Assembly: GCA_944325025.1 (NCBI GenBank)
Contig: CALUYN010000014.1
Span: forward strand, 1 to 45,201
DNA length: 45,201 nucleotides
Source of the DNA: Candidatus Gastranaerophilales bacterium
GTDB taxonomy: Bacteria; Cyanobacteriota; Vampirovibrionia; Gastranaerophilales; Gastranaerophilaceae
Direction: 5' to 3'
Notes under the pieces: generated by a model
Seen by the model: the letters and a program-made list of their open reading frames with translations, nothing else
The model's database searches: none
What the model was told of the DNA's origin: nothing
Shown here: in pieces, positions 1 to 8,656 of the stretch
Layout: the number at the start of each line of letters is the position of its first letter
Position numbering within the stretch: the stretch's first letter is position 1
Program-made: the position numbers and the translations under genes

Positions 1-77
1 GCATGTGGTGGAATGGTAGACACGCTAGTCTTAGGAACTAGTGCTAACGCGTGGGAGTTCGAGTCTCTTCATGCCCA
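1..77 (+). tRNA. tRNA-Leu(TAG), 5' end cut by window edge
   Basis: The cloverleaf is readable. The D-arm is followed by an anticodon stem-loop with loop CTTAGGA (anticodon TAG), a long class II variable arm, T-arm GGGAG-TTCGAGT-CTCTT, acceptor strand CATGCCC and discriminator A at 77. The acceptor 3' strand CATGCCC needs a 5' partner GGGCATG. The window opens at GCATG, so two 5' bases lie just outside. CCA is not encoded. Its 3' end is copied twice more immediately downstream. Confidence 0.95.
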
Positions 78-397
78 AACTTTTTTGATAATTGAATAAT
101 AAGGTATTAAGAGCCTCTAACTGGTATGTTGCTCCTGATGGTCGCAACATACGGGAGTTCTACCCTAAAGGGCATCCTGCCTCGTAAGGCTCGTGACGCT
201 CGCCTACGATGCAAGAGAGTCTCTTCATGCCCAAACTTTTTTGATAATTGAATAATAAGGTATTAAGAGCCTCTAACTGGTATGTTGCTCCTGATGGTCG
301 CAACATACGGGAGTTCTACCCTAAAGGGCATCCTGCCTCGTAAGGCTCGTGACGCTCGCCTACGATGCAAGAGAGTCTCTTCATGCCCAAACTTTTT
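61..397 (+). repeat. 156-bp tandem repeat carrying copies of the tRNA-Leu 3' end
   Basis: Two near-perfect units (61-216 and 217-372) have a period of exactly 156 bp, followed by a partial third start at 373-397. Each unit begins with the tRNA T-arm/acceptor segment GAGTCTCTTCATGCCCAA, so the tRNA 3' end occurs three times. Inside each unit is a hairpin TATGTTGC/GCAACATA (125-132 with 144-151), then GGGAGTTC resembling the tRNA T-arm 5' half, then a GC-rich foldable stretch ending in GCAAGAGA just before the next tRNA-end copy. No open reading frame of note is present. The arrangement resembles successive insertion of a tiny element at the tRNA 3' end, but simple tandem duplication is also possible. 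Confidence 0.9.
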
Positions 398-411
398 AAT
401 AAAATTAAAAT

Positions 412-440
412 AAAAACCTTATTAATTAAATAAGGTTTTT
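412..440 (+). terminator. Intrinsic terminator after tRNA-Leu/repeat
   Basis: Stem of 11 bp, AAAAACCTTAT (412-422) with ATAAGGTTTTT (430-440), loop TAATTAA, and a T-run within and after the 3' arm. It closes the tRNA-Leu plus repeat transcript before the next gene at 467. Confidence 0.75.
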
Positions 441-466
441 TATTTTCTAGAAGCTAAGAGGCTGCT

Positions 467-1393
467 ATGCAAATAAGCCCTATTACATACTCAAATTACT
501 ATAATAAATCTAATTTAAAATACAATTACAATTCACAACATACAAGCAGAGATAGTCATACTGCATTTACCGGATTGAATAACACTCTGGAGCATTTATC
601 TCCGCTAGGCTGCTGTATGCGCGGAATTCTCGATAGATTTATACACATTTCAAAATTAAGAACGTTTGCCATTGATAAAGATTTGACAAATAGCTTAAAT
701 ATCGTATATTTAAAAACCGGCAAAAATATATCACAAGCCTGGGATATAAACCCAAATAATTCTAAAAAATACATAATATTCTATCACGGATTAGGCCAGA
801 ATATTACATCTAACCAGGAATTATACAAATCAATGATAAAAAAAGGCTATGGTGTATTTGCTCCAGAATACGGCGGTTTTGGAGAAAGCACAGGTGCTGT
901 TACTGCTGACTGTATAAGACAAAATACAAAAAGTGCAATAAAATATTTAGAAAACAAAGGAATTAATAAAGATAATATCGGAGTTGTAGGGTTTAGCCTC
1001 GGAAGTTTTCCGGCCATAACTCTCGCTCATAAAAATGAAGACCTGAGGTTTTTGGTATTAATATCTCCATTTAACTCGCTTAAAAATGAAACAGAAGTTT
1101 TACTGAAAGGGCATACCGTAAAATTGCCAAAATTTCTAAAATATTTAATGGTAAAATTTCCGTTTTTAATCGATACACTTGATTGGTCGTTTCAAAATTT
1201 AAGAAAAATCAAGAGCCTAAAACTTCCTGTTTATTTCATTCACTCTGAAAATGATAGAATAATTTCAACAAATTCAACAAAAGAATTAGCAAAGCATACA
1301 AAGAATTTAAGACAATTTGTCATACTGCCGACTGGAGGACATTCAATCGATCCGGCAAAAATTAAAGCTTTTGACAATTTATCTGATATTTAA
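467..1393 (+). CDS. Alpha/beta hydrolase (serine hydrolase, S33/BAAT-like)
   Basis: A 308-residue protein with an alpha/beta hydrolase core from about residue 100. HGLGQN forms the oxyanion region at 107-112, the nucleophile elbow is GFSLG (Ser177), a likely acid is Asp263 in SENDR, and the catalytic His is 292 in GGHS. Substrate is unknown; the fold fits an esterase, lipase or peptidase. The first ~95 residues are unrelated to the core, are polar and Asn/Tyr rich, and contain an AFTG motif at 33-36 similar to other proteins in this window. The start is supported by AGAGG about 8 bases upstream. The stop overlaps the convergent ugd gene by 15 bp. No signal peptide is obvious. Confidence 0.8.
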   Translation: MQISPITYSNYYNKSNLKYNYNSQHTSRDSHTAFTGLNNTLEHLSPLGCCMRGILDRFIHISKLRTFAIDKDLTNSLNIVYLKTGKNISQAWDINPNNSKKYIIFYHGLGQNITSNQELYKSMIKKGYGVFAPEYGGFGESTGAVTADCIRQNTKSAIKYLENKGINKDNIGVVGFSLGSFPAITLAHKNEDLRFLVLISPFNSLKNETEVLLKGHTVKLPKFLKYLMVKFPFLIDTLDWSFQNLRKIKSLKLPVYFIHSENDRIISTNSTKELAKHTKNLRQFVILPTGGHSIDPAKIKAFDNLSDI

Positions 1394-2701
1394 GGTATTA
1401 AATTTTTTCCCGACACAATGGTATTCAAAGCCTCGTTGAATTAAACGTTCCCCGTCATATTGATTTCTTCCGTCAAATATAACAGGAGCTTTCATTAATG
1501 TCTTAATCTTGTCAAAGTCAGGACGTCTAAACTCGTTCCACTCAGTTAATAACAACAGGCAGTCTGCATTATTAAGAGCATCATAAGAATTTTTTGCATA
1601 AACTATTCTATCGCCCCAAATTAGTTTAGCCTGTTCAAAGCCTTTAGGGTCATAAGCCTGAACCTTTGCACCAAGTTCTAACAAAGCATTAATTATTGTA
1701 ATAGAAGGCGACATTCTCATATCATTAGTTTTAGGCTTAAAAGTCAACCCCCAAACCGCAAATGTTTTTCCTGTTAAATCTGCGCCAAATCTTTGTAAAA
1801 TCTTGGTTATAAAAATTACTCTCTGCTCTTTGTTAACTTCATCAGCAGCTTCTATCAAGCGATGTTCACAGTTATGGTCGCGAGCGATTTTTAACAATGC
1901 TTTTACATCTTTTGGGAAACAGCTTCCGCCGTAGCCTAGTCCGGGGAACAAAAATTGAGAACCTATACGTTTGTCTGAACACATACCGATACGAACCATT
2001 TCAGCATCAGCGCCGACAGCCTCACAAATATTTGCGATTTCATTAGCATAAGAAATTTTTAATGCCAAAAATGAATTTGCAGCATATTTTGTCATTTCAG
2101 CAGATTTTACATCCATAATAACAAAACGGCTTGCAGTTCTGAAAAACGGAGCATAAACTTCCTGCATAATAGCAGTAGCACGTGCGGAGTTTGAACCTAT
2201 TACAACTCTGTCGGGTTTTAGGAAATCATCAACTGCTGCACCTTGTTTTAAAAATTCTGGATTTGAAACAACGTCAAATTCTCCGCTGTAATGGGATTTT
2301 ATAATTTCAGCAACTCTTGCAGCTGTTCCAACAGGAACAGTTGATTTATCTACAATAACTTTATAGTCATTAATCGCTTTTCCAATACTTTCTGCAACCT
2401 GTTCAACGTAATGCAAATCAGCAGAACCGTCTTCGCTTTGAGGAGTTCCGACTGCAATAAAACAGACTAATGATTTTTGAACAGCATCACTTAAATCAGA
2501 TGAAAAAGTAAGTCTTCCTTCCATAACATTTGACTTGATAAGCTCTTCCAAACCCGGTTCATAAATCGGGACAATACCGTTTTTTAACTTTTCTAGTTTC
2601 TCCAGATCATTATCAACACAAATCACATCGTTGCCCATATCAGCAAGGCATGTTCCTGCGACCAATCCCACATAACCTGTTCCAATTACACAAATTTTCA
2701 T
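1379..2701 (-). CDS. ugd: UDP-glucose 6-dehydrogenase
   Basis: Oxidises UDP-glucose to UDP-glucuronate in two NAD-dependent steps in the cytoplasm, feeding polysaccharide or lipopolysaccharide synthesis. The 440 residues match the family length. A Rossmann motif GTGYVG lies at 7-12, the TVPVGT segment near 121-126, the catalytic Cys261 in GYGGSCFPKD, and the C-terminal UDP-binding domain contains WGLTFKP and ends near FDGRNQYD. The start has a GGAG ribosome site on the minus strand just upstream. It is transcribed divergently from the ABC exporter at 2801 and convergently with the hydrolase at 467. The active residues that can be seen are intact. Confidence 0.96.
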   Translation of the reverse strand: MKICVIGTGYVGLVAGTCLADMGNDVICVDNDLEKLEKLKNGIVPIYEPGLEELIKSNVMEGRLTFSSDLSDAVQKSLVCFIAVGTPQSEDGSADLHYVEQVAESIGKAINDYKVIVDKSTVPVGTAARVAEIIKSHYSGEFDVVSNPEFLKQGAAVDDFLKPDRVVIGSNSARATAIMQEVYAPFFRTASRFVIMDVKSAEMTKYAANSFLALKISYANEIANICEAVGADAEMVRIGMCSDKRIGSQFLFPGLGYGGSCFPKDVKALLKIARDHNCEHRLIEAADEVNKEQRVIFITKILQRFGADLTGKTFAVWGLTFKPKTNDMRMSPSITIINALLELGAKVQAYDPKGFEQAKLIWGDRIVYAKNSYDALNNADCLLLLTEWNEFRRPDFDKIKTLMKAPVIFDGRNQYDGERLIQRGFEYHCVGKKFNTLNIR

Positions 2702-2800
2702 CTCTACTCCTTACATAAATCTCTTTTAATCACAGAATAACACAAAAATTTTTTTCATGAGATAATATTTATTATAAATTAGACATAGAGAGGGATATTC

Positions 2801-4639
2801 ATGGACTACAAACTTCAAGACACAGTATCAAAAGATGCTTTTAAATACGGTTATTTACTGAATAAAATTTATCCGTATATAAAACCTGTTCTCGGCAGAG
2901 CTCTTATAAACTTAATGATTGCAATACCTTTAGGGCTTTTAGACGGAGTTGTAGCACTATCTTTAAAGCCGTATCTCGATTTTGTTGTTAACGGCGATCC
3001 TAATCATACCTGGACATTTTGTGGAATAACAGTCCATTCGCAAGCCTGGCTTGCTGCAATAATACCATTTGGCATAGTCGCATTTGCACTATTTCAGGGA
3101 GTTTTAAAATATTTAAGCAATTACCTGACAGATTGGACTGGACTCAAAATATCAAACTCTTTAAAAATTGATTTGTTTAAAAAACTTACGATGATGGATC
3201 CTCAATTTTTTGATGTTAATTCATCAGGCCTTGTATTAACAAGATTTCTATCAGACCCTGAAACTGCATCAAAAAATATAATTGAAATGTTAAAATCATT
3301 TATTGCAACATTTTTTGGACTTGTAGGACTTGTTGCTGTGTTACTTTATAATTCATGGAAACTCGCAATAATTGGGGTAACTATTATGGCCATTGCTATT
3401 ACTCCTGTTACCTTTATCCGTAAAAAAATTAAAAAGGTATCAAATGCTTCTATGGTTGTAGGCGGGAATATGACAACCAACTTTAATGAAACATTTGCAG
3501 GCAATAAGATTATAACTGCATATAATTTACAGGAAGACCAAAACAAAAAATTTGAAAGTCAGATACATGAACAATTCAATCTTGCAATGTCTTTGACAAA
3601 GCGTGTCGGCTGGATGTCACCTATTATGTACTTTGTCTGTTCAATAGGTATAGCACTTGTTATGGCATACGGCAATCACTTAATCCTAAGCGGGCAAATG
3701 ACAGCCGGAAGCTTTGCATCTTTTGTAACATCGCTTCTTTTACTTTACAAGCCGACCAAAACACTCGGAAACACTTTGACAAACCTGCAGGCAGTATTTG
3801 TTGCAATGGGTCGTGTATTTGAATTGTTTGATATTCAACCGCAGATTAAATCTCCTGATAATGCGATTAAGTTAACAGGTTTGAATAATTCTATAGAGTT
3901 TAAAAATGTTTATTTTGAATATGAGCCTGGCAATCCTGTATTGAAAAACTTTTCTTTGAATGTCAACAAAAATGAAACAATTGCACTTGTCGGCAATTCA
4001 GGAGGAGGTAAAAGTACTGTTGTAAGTCTTTTACCAAGATTTTACGATGTTACATCAGGTTCTATTGAATTTGACGGGGTAGATATTCGCAAATTTGAAC
4101 TAAAATCTTTGAGAAATCAAATTTCGTTTGTATTTCAGGATAACTTTCTGTTTTCAGGCACTATAAAAGACAATATTTTGATGGGGAATGAGCAGGCATC
4201 AAATTCTGATGTTGAAAGAGTTATAAAAATGGCTCACCTTGATGAATTTATAGAAACACTTGAAAAAGGTCTGGATACATATGTCGGAGAACGCGGCACT
4301 ACATTATCCGGCGGTCAAAGACAGCGGGTTGCTATTGCAAGGGCAATGCTAAAAGATGCTCCTATTGTTATTCTTGATGAAGCAACATCAGCACTTGATA
4401 ACAAATCAGAAGCAATTGTGCAAAAAGCTCTTGATAACTTAATTCAAAACAAAACAGTTTTTGTAATAGCTCACAGATTATCAACAATTAAAAATGCTCA
4501 TAGAATTGCTGTTATTAATGAAGGTGAACTTGCAGAACTTGGAACCCATGATGAGTTAATGACTATAGAAAACGGCAAATACAAAAATCTTTATGAAATG
4601 CAGTTCGCAAATCAAGAGGATATGGCAGAGGCAAAATGA
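2801..4639 (+). CDS. ABC exporter, MsbA-like half-transporter (permease-ATPase fusion)
   Basis: A 612-residue half-transporter: an N-terminal six-helix export domain (about 25-320) fused to an ATPase domain (about 360-600). The Walker A is GNSGGGKST, the Q-loop is VFQDN, the signature is LSGGQRQR, the Walker B is IVILDEATSALD and the switch His is in IAHRLST. Order and length match MsbA/lipid A-type or multidrug exporters that work as dimers. A lipid substrate is plausible because the organism makes lipid A, but the sequence does not prove it. The stop overlaps the start of the next small gene in an ATGA junction, so the two are probably translationally coupled. Confidence 0.92.
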   Translation: MDYKLQDTVSKDAFKYGYLLNKIYPYIKPVLGRALINLMIAIPLGLLDGVVALSLKPYLDFVVNGDPNHTWTFCGITVHSQAWLAAIIPFGIVAFALFQGVLKYLSNYLTDWTGLKISNSLKIDLFKKLTMMDPQFFDVNSSGLVLTRFLSDPETASKNIIEMLKSFIATFFGLVGLVAVLLYNSWKLAIIGVTIMAIAITPVTFIRKKIKKVSNASMVVGGNMTTNFNETFAGNKIITAYNLQEDQNKKFESQIHEQFNLAMSLTKRVGWMSPIMYFVCSIGIALVMAYGNHLILSGQMTAGSFASFVTSLLLLYKPTKTLGNTLTNLQAVFVAMGRVFELFDIQPQIKSPDNAIKLTGLNNSIEFKNVYFEYEPGNPVLKNFSLNVNKNETIALVGNSGGGKSTVVSLLPRFYDVTSGSIEFDGVDIRKFELKSLRNQISFVFQDNFLFSGTIKDNILMGNEQASNSDVERVIKMAHLDEFIETLEKGLDTYVGERGTTLSGGQRQRVAIARAMLKDAPIVILDEATSALDNKSEAIVQKALDNLIQNKTVFVIAHRLSTIKNAHRIAVINEGELAELGTHDELMTIENGKYKNLYEMQFANQEDMAEAK

Positions 4640-4959
4640 ATAAAATCATTAAAAAATGGATAGAGCCCTATGTGCTTTTGGAAACCTTAAAGAAAGATTG
4701 TGAGCTTGTTAAAGATTTTACATTTGACGGGTTTTCTAAAAATGCAGTAAAAAACGAATTTTTAAAACAGCTAAAAAAAGAAAACCATTTCGGACTTTAC
4801 ATGAAAAACGTTAATAAATTTTACTTATTCAAAGGGTATGTTGATATTGATAAAATCTTTGAACTAACCCCGCCTGATTACGACACGACAGAAGATATTG
4901 AAAAGCCTTTTGATATGGTTGATATGGGCCAAGCCGAAGCCGGACTCATATTTTTATAA
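4636..4959 (+). CDS. Uncharacterised small protein coupled to ABC exporter
   Basis: A 107-residue protein of unknown family, with no signal peptide or membrane segment. The N-terminal half is Lys-rich (KKWIEPY, KQLKKENHFG) and the C-terminal half is acidic (DYDTTEDIEKPFDMVDMG). The start codon lies inside the stop of the ABC exporter (ATGA overlap), which strongly supports translation and suggests a role connected with the exporter. A short intergenic region with a REP-like repeat follows. Confidence 0.75.
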   Translation: MNKIIKKWIEPYVLLETLKKDCELVKDFTFDGFSKNAVKNEFLKQLKKENHFGLYMKNVNKFYLFKGYVDIDKIFELTPPDYDTTEDIEKPFDMVDMGQAEAGLIFL

Positions 4960-4986
4960 AAGATGAAAATTCTAAATGACCTGACA

Positions 4987-5013
4987 GTCATACTGTACTT
5001 GTTTCAGTATCGC
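4987..5013. repeat. REP-like palindromic repeat unit
   Basis: GTCATACTG-TACTTG-TTTCAGTATC: one copy of the dispersed palindrome whose commonest core in the window is CTGAACTTGTTTCAG. It sits between two convergent stop codons (4959 and 5020), a typical REP position. Confidence 0.7.
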
Positions 5014-5019
5014 ATGATT

Positions 5020-6501
5020 TTAGTCATCTTGGTTATACCCAAGATCAACAGCTTTTGTGTAAGTCTTTTCAGCTTCTTTGTTTCGCCCGAGAGCATTGAG
5101 AATTTCTGATTTGATATAATAACCGTATTTATCAGCTCCGCCTAAGAGAATTGATTTATTTATACATACAAGAGCTGTTGAAAAATCTTCTAAGCGGCCG
5201 TAACATATAGCCATTTTATAATATATGTATTCATTTTCTTGGAATTCAAGAGCCTTTTTACCTGTTTCAATTGCTTCTTCATATCTTTTTAAATCTAATA
5301 AAAGATCCATTTTATACTTATAAATATTATAAGTTTTTTCTTTCAAAAGGTGTTTATTTATATACAAAAGAGCCTTGTTATAATCTTCCAGATAAGAATA
5401 GCAGTATGAAATATAATACGCAGTTTCATTTTCAGCTTCAGGATGTTTTTTATCAAAGTTTAAAAGCAAATCAAGCGCTTCATCAAATTTAAACAAACCG
5501 GCCAAATACATAGCCTTGGCAGAATATAATTCTGCTTTTTCTTGATTATTCAAAATTGCCATATTTATATACTTTACAGCATTTTGGAAATCTTCTAAAT
5601 CTCTATATTCGGCTGCGATGCGTTCATAACATTCAATAAAACTGTCATCTTCTTCCAATACTCGTTTGTAAATTTCAATAGCTTCTTCATGGCATCCTAA
5701 TATAGATTTTATATCAGCCATACGTATATAATATAGTGGTTTTGGTTTAATTTTAATAGCTTTTTCTATATACTTCAATAATTTTTCGGGTGATGAGTTA
5801 TTGAAAATAGGATCAGCAAGTTCATAATACCTTTTATCTTTAGGATAAAATATCATATTTAAATTTGTACACATATTATAAGATGGCCATACCTTTAATA
5901 AGTCAAAGGAGTACAAAAATAATATCGACCACAAAGCTGCTATTAACCCTGAATCAAATAAATATCTAATATCAGCTTTTAATGGTTTTAAAGCCTGATT
6001 TAACGCAGATTTAGTATCTCCTTTCCATAAATATGCACTACATTTTGCTATTCTTAAGCAATTAGAGCCGTCTTCCTCATAGCTAAGTATTTTTTCGCAA
6101 TATTTGTCTATAAGTTTTTGTTTGCTTCCATCGTTATTTTGCCCTCTATACACTTCTGCTGCCAAAAAATCCGCAATATAATAATCTTCAGGAGCTTTTT
6201 CTAAAAGATTGTTCAAATACCTTTCTGCCTTAAAAAATTTTTCATCACTAATATATATTTCAGCCAAAAGAGCATCAGCATAGTAATAATCCGGATCAAG
6301 TTTTTTTGACATAAACGCATACTTTAAAGCTTTTTTATTATCATTTTTTTCACAATATGCGTTTGCAAGAAATGCATAGTTTTGAGCAGTTACCTCACCT
6401 TCTGCAATACGTTTTTTCAGAAGTTTAACAGCTTTTTCTGCATTGAATTTATTTATATGCATTTCAGCATCTTTATAAAAAATAGTGATATTATCAAACA
6501 T
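5020..6501 (-). CDS. Tetratricopeptide repeat protein
   Basis: A 493-residue protein made mostly of TPR-type helix pairs. Recognisable units include NYAFLANAYCEKNDNKKALKY near the N-terminus and, toward the end, YIYYKMAICYGRLEDFSTAL and SEILNALGRNKEAEKTYTKA. A hydrophobic stretch near 180-200 (FDSGLIAALWSILFLYSF) interrupts the repeats. No catalytic domain is seen, so it is probably a protein-interaction scaffold. The minus-strand start has a GAGG site about seven bases upstream. It stands alone, and its partner cannot be deduced from context. Confidence 0.85.
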   Translation of the reverse strand: MFDNITIFYKDAEMHINKFNAEKAVKLLKKRIAEGEVTAQNYAFLANAYCEKNDNKKALKYAFMSKKLDPDYYYADALLAEIYISDEKFFKAERYLNNLLEKAPEDYYIADFLAAEVYRGQNNDGSKQKLIDKYCEKILSYEEDGSNCLRIAKCSAYLWKGDTKSALNQALKPLKADIRYLFDSGLIAALWSILFLYSFDLLKVWPSYNMCTNLNMIFYPKDKRYYELADPIFNNSSPEKLLKYIEKAIKIKPKPLYYIRMADIKSILGCHEEAIEIYKRVLEEDDSFIECYERIAAEYRDLEDFQNAVKYINMAILNNQEKAELYSAKAMYLAGLFKFDEALDLLLNFDKKHPEAENETAYYISYCYSYLEDYNKALLYINKHLLKEKTYNIYKYKMDLLLDLKRYEEAIETGKKALEFQENEYIYYKMAICYGRLEDFSTALVCINKSILLGGADKYGYYIKSEILNALGRNKEAEKTYTKAVDLGYNQDD

Positions 6502-6630
6502 AACTAACCTCAGGATATTTATCGGCTTCTTCTCTATATATCTTTAGCATTATTAAAATTTTGTTACAAAAGGCAATTTCTCAGACAAAAAATACTTTAT
6601 ATCTATAGAGGAAAATTAAAGGGGAAAATT

Positions 6631-7359
6631 TTGAGTTTTATTAACGTAAACTTGTCAGATAAAAAATCATGGCTTGACACTGCTGAAAACAAATTTCAAC
6701 TGTCAAGCAGCCCTAACATGACTTATACAATGCCCAGTTTATTTAATTTTTCAAACCCTTACGGAGGAATGAGCTATTTTGCTCCAGTTTTCAATCCCTG
6801 GACATTTAATTTTATGCCGTTTAATTTTTCTTTCACACCATCCTTTAATTTATTCAACTTTACACCGGGCAATTTTTCGTTCACACCAACTCAGAATACA
6901 ACCTCAATATTTTCTAATTTAAGTTTCAAAACTCCCGCAATAAGTACTGTTAGTACAAAAAGTTACAGCAAATTAACATTGAAAGATGCAGATTATAATG
7001 AACAAAAAGGGGAAAAGTTAGCCCGTGCTGTCAGCAGCAATGCTAAAGGTTTTAATGGAGATTGCGCATTGTACGTAAGACTTGCACTTGAAAAATGCGG
7101 CCTTGGAACAGGTGAAAGAGGCGATGGATACGAATATGCAGGTATTTTAAGCCGAAACAAAAACTTTAAAGAAATATCAACTTCAGGACTCGATCTATCA
7201 GATTTGCCTGCAGGCTGTGTTCTTGTATATAATCGCGGCACAGCAGGATACAGCAGCAAATACGGACACGTAGAAATAACTTTAGGTAACGGTAAAGCTG
7301 CTAGCGACGGTGTAACAACAAATATCAAACAGGGAGCAAGAGTATTTGTTCCAGTTTAA
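6631..7359 (+). CDS. CHAP/NlpC-P60-like cysteine hydrolase with Phe/Asn/Pro-rich N-terminus
   Basis: A 242-residue protein starting at TTG, supported by an AAAGGGGA ribosome site (6618-6625). Residues about 35-90 form an aromatic low-complexity region with repeated short motifs such as FNFSFTP and NFSFTP. The C-terminal ~105 residues look like a papain-fold CHAP domain: Cys145 in NGDCALYV, His213 in YGHVEI, and a SDLPAGCVLVY strand between. Such domains usually cleave peptidoglycan cross-bridges or stem peptides. No classical signal peptide is visible, so export is uncertain. The stop overlaps convergent coaE by 4 bp. The enzyme assignment rests on the Cys/His spacing and is moderate. Confidence 0.7.
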   Translation: MSFINVNLSDKKSWLDTAENKFQLSSSPNMTYTMPSLFNFSNPYGGMSYFAPVFNPWTFNFMPFNFSFTPSFNLFNFTPGNFSFTPTQNTTSIFSNLSFKTPAISTVSTKSYSKLTLKDADYNEQKGEKLARAVSSNAKGFNGDCALYVRLALEKCGLGTGERGDGYEYAGILSRNKNFKEISTSGLDLSDLPAGCVLVYNRGTAGYSSKYGHVEITLGNGKAASDGVTTNIKQGARVFVPV

Positions 7360-7928
7360 AGCTCTTTTAAAATTTCATCAATAGATTTTTCTAGCTCCTC
7401 TGTAGAGCCATTATTATAAATCACAAAATCAGACAAATTAAGTTTTTGCTCCTGAGGCATTTGCGAATTTATCCTAGCTTTAGCATGTTCTGTTGAATAA
7501 CTGTTTCGTTTAATCAACCGCTCTAATCTTAAATTATCATCCGCATAAACAAATATTATTTTATCAAACAAATTCTGCATTTTAGCTTCAAACAAAAGAG
7601 GAATGCCGACAAACAACAGCTTTTCGTCTTTATTAGCTTCAAAAAACTTTAATATTTCATCTTTTATTTGAGGGTGCATAATTTCAGCAATTTTTAACCT
7701 TGCATTTTCATTAGAAAATATAAGCTGACCGACTTTATAACGTGAAAAATCACCGTCCTCGAATAAATCACAATTTTTAAAAGCATCATAGAGAGGTTTA
7801 TTTGCTACTGTTAACAGACGGTGAGAAACATCATCTGTATCAAGCACCTTGAAACCTTTGTCCTCTAATATCTTTTGTACTGTTGATTTGCCAGAAGCAA
7901 TATTTCCGCAAAGAGCTATTCGTTTCAT
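7356..7928 (-). CDS. coaE: Dephospho-CoA kinase
   Basis: Performs the last step of coenzyme A synthesis, phosphorylating the 3'-hydroxyl of dephospho-CoA with ATP. The 190 residues match the family. The P-loop is GNIASGKST (8-16), DTDDVSH (about 30-36) holds the substrate-binding acidic residues, and PLLFEA (about 110-115) is the CoA-domain hallmark. The start codon overlaps the stop of the upstream pseudouridine synthase by 4 bp, so it is third in a thioesterase, pseudouridine synthase, coaE operon. Confidence 0.95.
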   Translation of the reverse strand: MKRIALCGNIASGKSTVQKILEDKGFKVLDTDDVSHRLLTVANKPLYDAFKNCDLFEDGDFSRYKVGQLIFSNENARLKIAEIMHPQIKDEILKFFEANKDEKLLFVGIPLLFEAKMQNLFDKIIFVYADDNLRLERLIKRNSYSTEHAKARINSQMPQEQKLNLSDFVIYNNGSTEELEKSIDEILKEL

Positions 7929-8656
7929 GAATTAGAAATCCTGTTTAAAAAATTTTTTAATTCCCTAATTTGAATAGGTTTTATAGGTTTAAATTCCCCG
8001 CGTCTTAAACCCTCAAGCCTGATTGTTGCATGTTGAATTCTTTTAAGAGTTTTAACTTCATATCCGAAATGCTCAAACATTTTTCTAATCTGTCTGTTCA
8101 TTCCTTGATAAAGGGTAATTTGCATTTCAGTATGCCTATTATCCATCTCTAAAACCTGAATGTCAGCATAAGCAATTTTTCCGGGCTCAATTTCAATTCC
8201 GTCTGCCATCTGTTCAAGTTCATGTTTATGAACTTTTGAATTAACAGTAACAAGATAAACTTTTGGCACCTTAACAGACGGATGAGTAAGCTCATTAATC
8301 AAATCACCGTCATTTGTAAGGATTAATAAGCCTGTAGAATCCTTATCCAAACGACCAACAGGTTTTAGTCCGAGCATATTTTCAGGAAGCAAGTCATAAA
8401 TAGTTTTGCGGCCTTTTTCATCATCACAGGTAGTGATATATCCGGCAGGTTTGTAAAACCTGTAATATTCATGCTTTGCAGGTCTTACAAGCTTTTGATT
8501 AACAAATACCTTATCTTTTGGCTGAACAAGATACCCGAGTTCTTTAACGATTTTGCCGTTAACATTAACGCAGCCCTGTTCAATAAGTTCATCAGCTTTT
8601 CTGCGTGAACAAAGCCCGGACGATGCAATATATTTGTTTAAACGGATACCGGGCAT
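7925..8656 (-). CDS. rRNA pseudouridine synthase, RsuA/RluB family
   Basis: A 243-residue enzyme that isomerises uridine in rRNA. An N-terminal S4 RNA-binding domain (about 4-50, LNKYIASSGLCSRRKADELI) is followed by the catalytic domain with motif GRLDKDSTGLL (101-111), in which Asp104 is the catalytic residue. RQIRKMFEHFGYEV is the typical C-terminal motif. RsuA and RluB/E/F substrates cannot be separated safely by eye; RluB-like is likeliest from the clear S4 domain. AAAGGA lies just upstream of the start, which overlaps the thioesterase 3' end by 19 bp. The stop overlaps the coaE start by 4 bp. Confidence 0.93.
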   Translation of the reverse strand: MPGIRLNKYIASSGLCSRRKADELIEQGCVNVNGKIVKELGYLVQPKDKVFVNQKLVRPAKHEYYRFYKPAGYITTCDDEKGRKTIYDLLPENMLGLKPVGRLDKDSTGLLILTNDGDLINELTHPSVKVPKVYLVTVNSKVHKHELEQMADGIEIEPGKIAYADIQVLEMDNRHTEMQITLYQGMNRQIRKMFEHFGYEVKTLKRIQHATIRLEGLRRGEFKPIKPIQIRELKNFLNRISNS

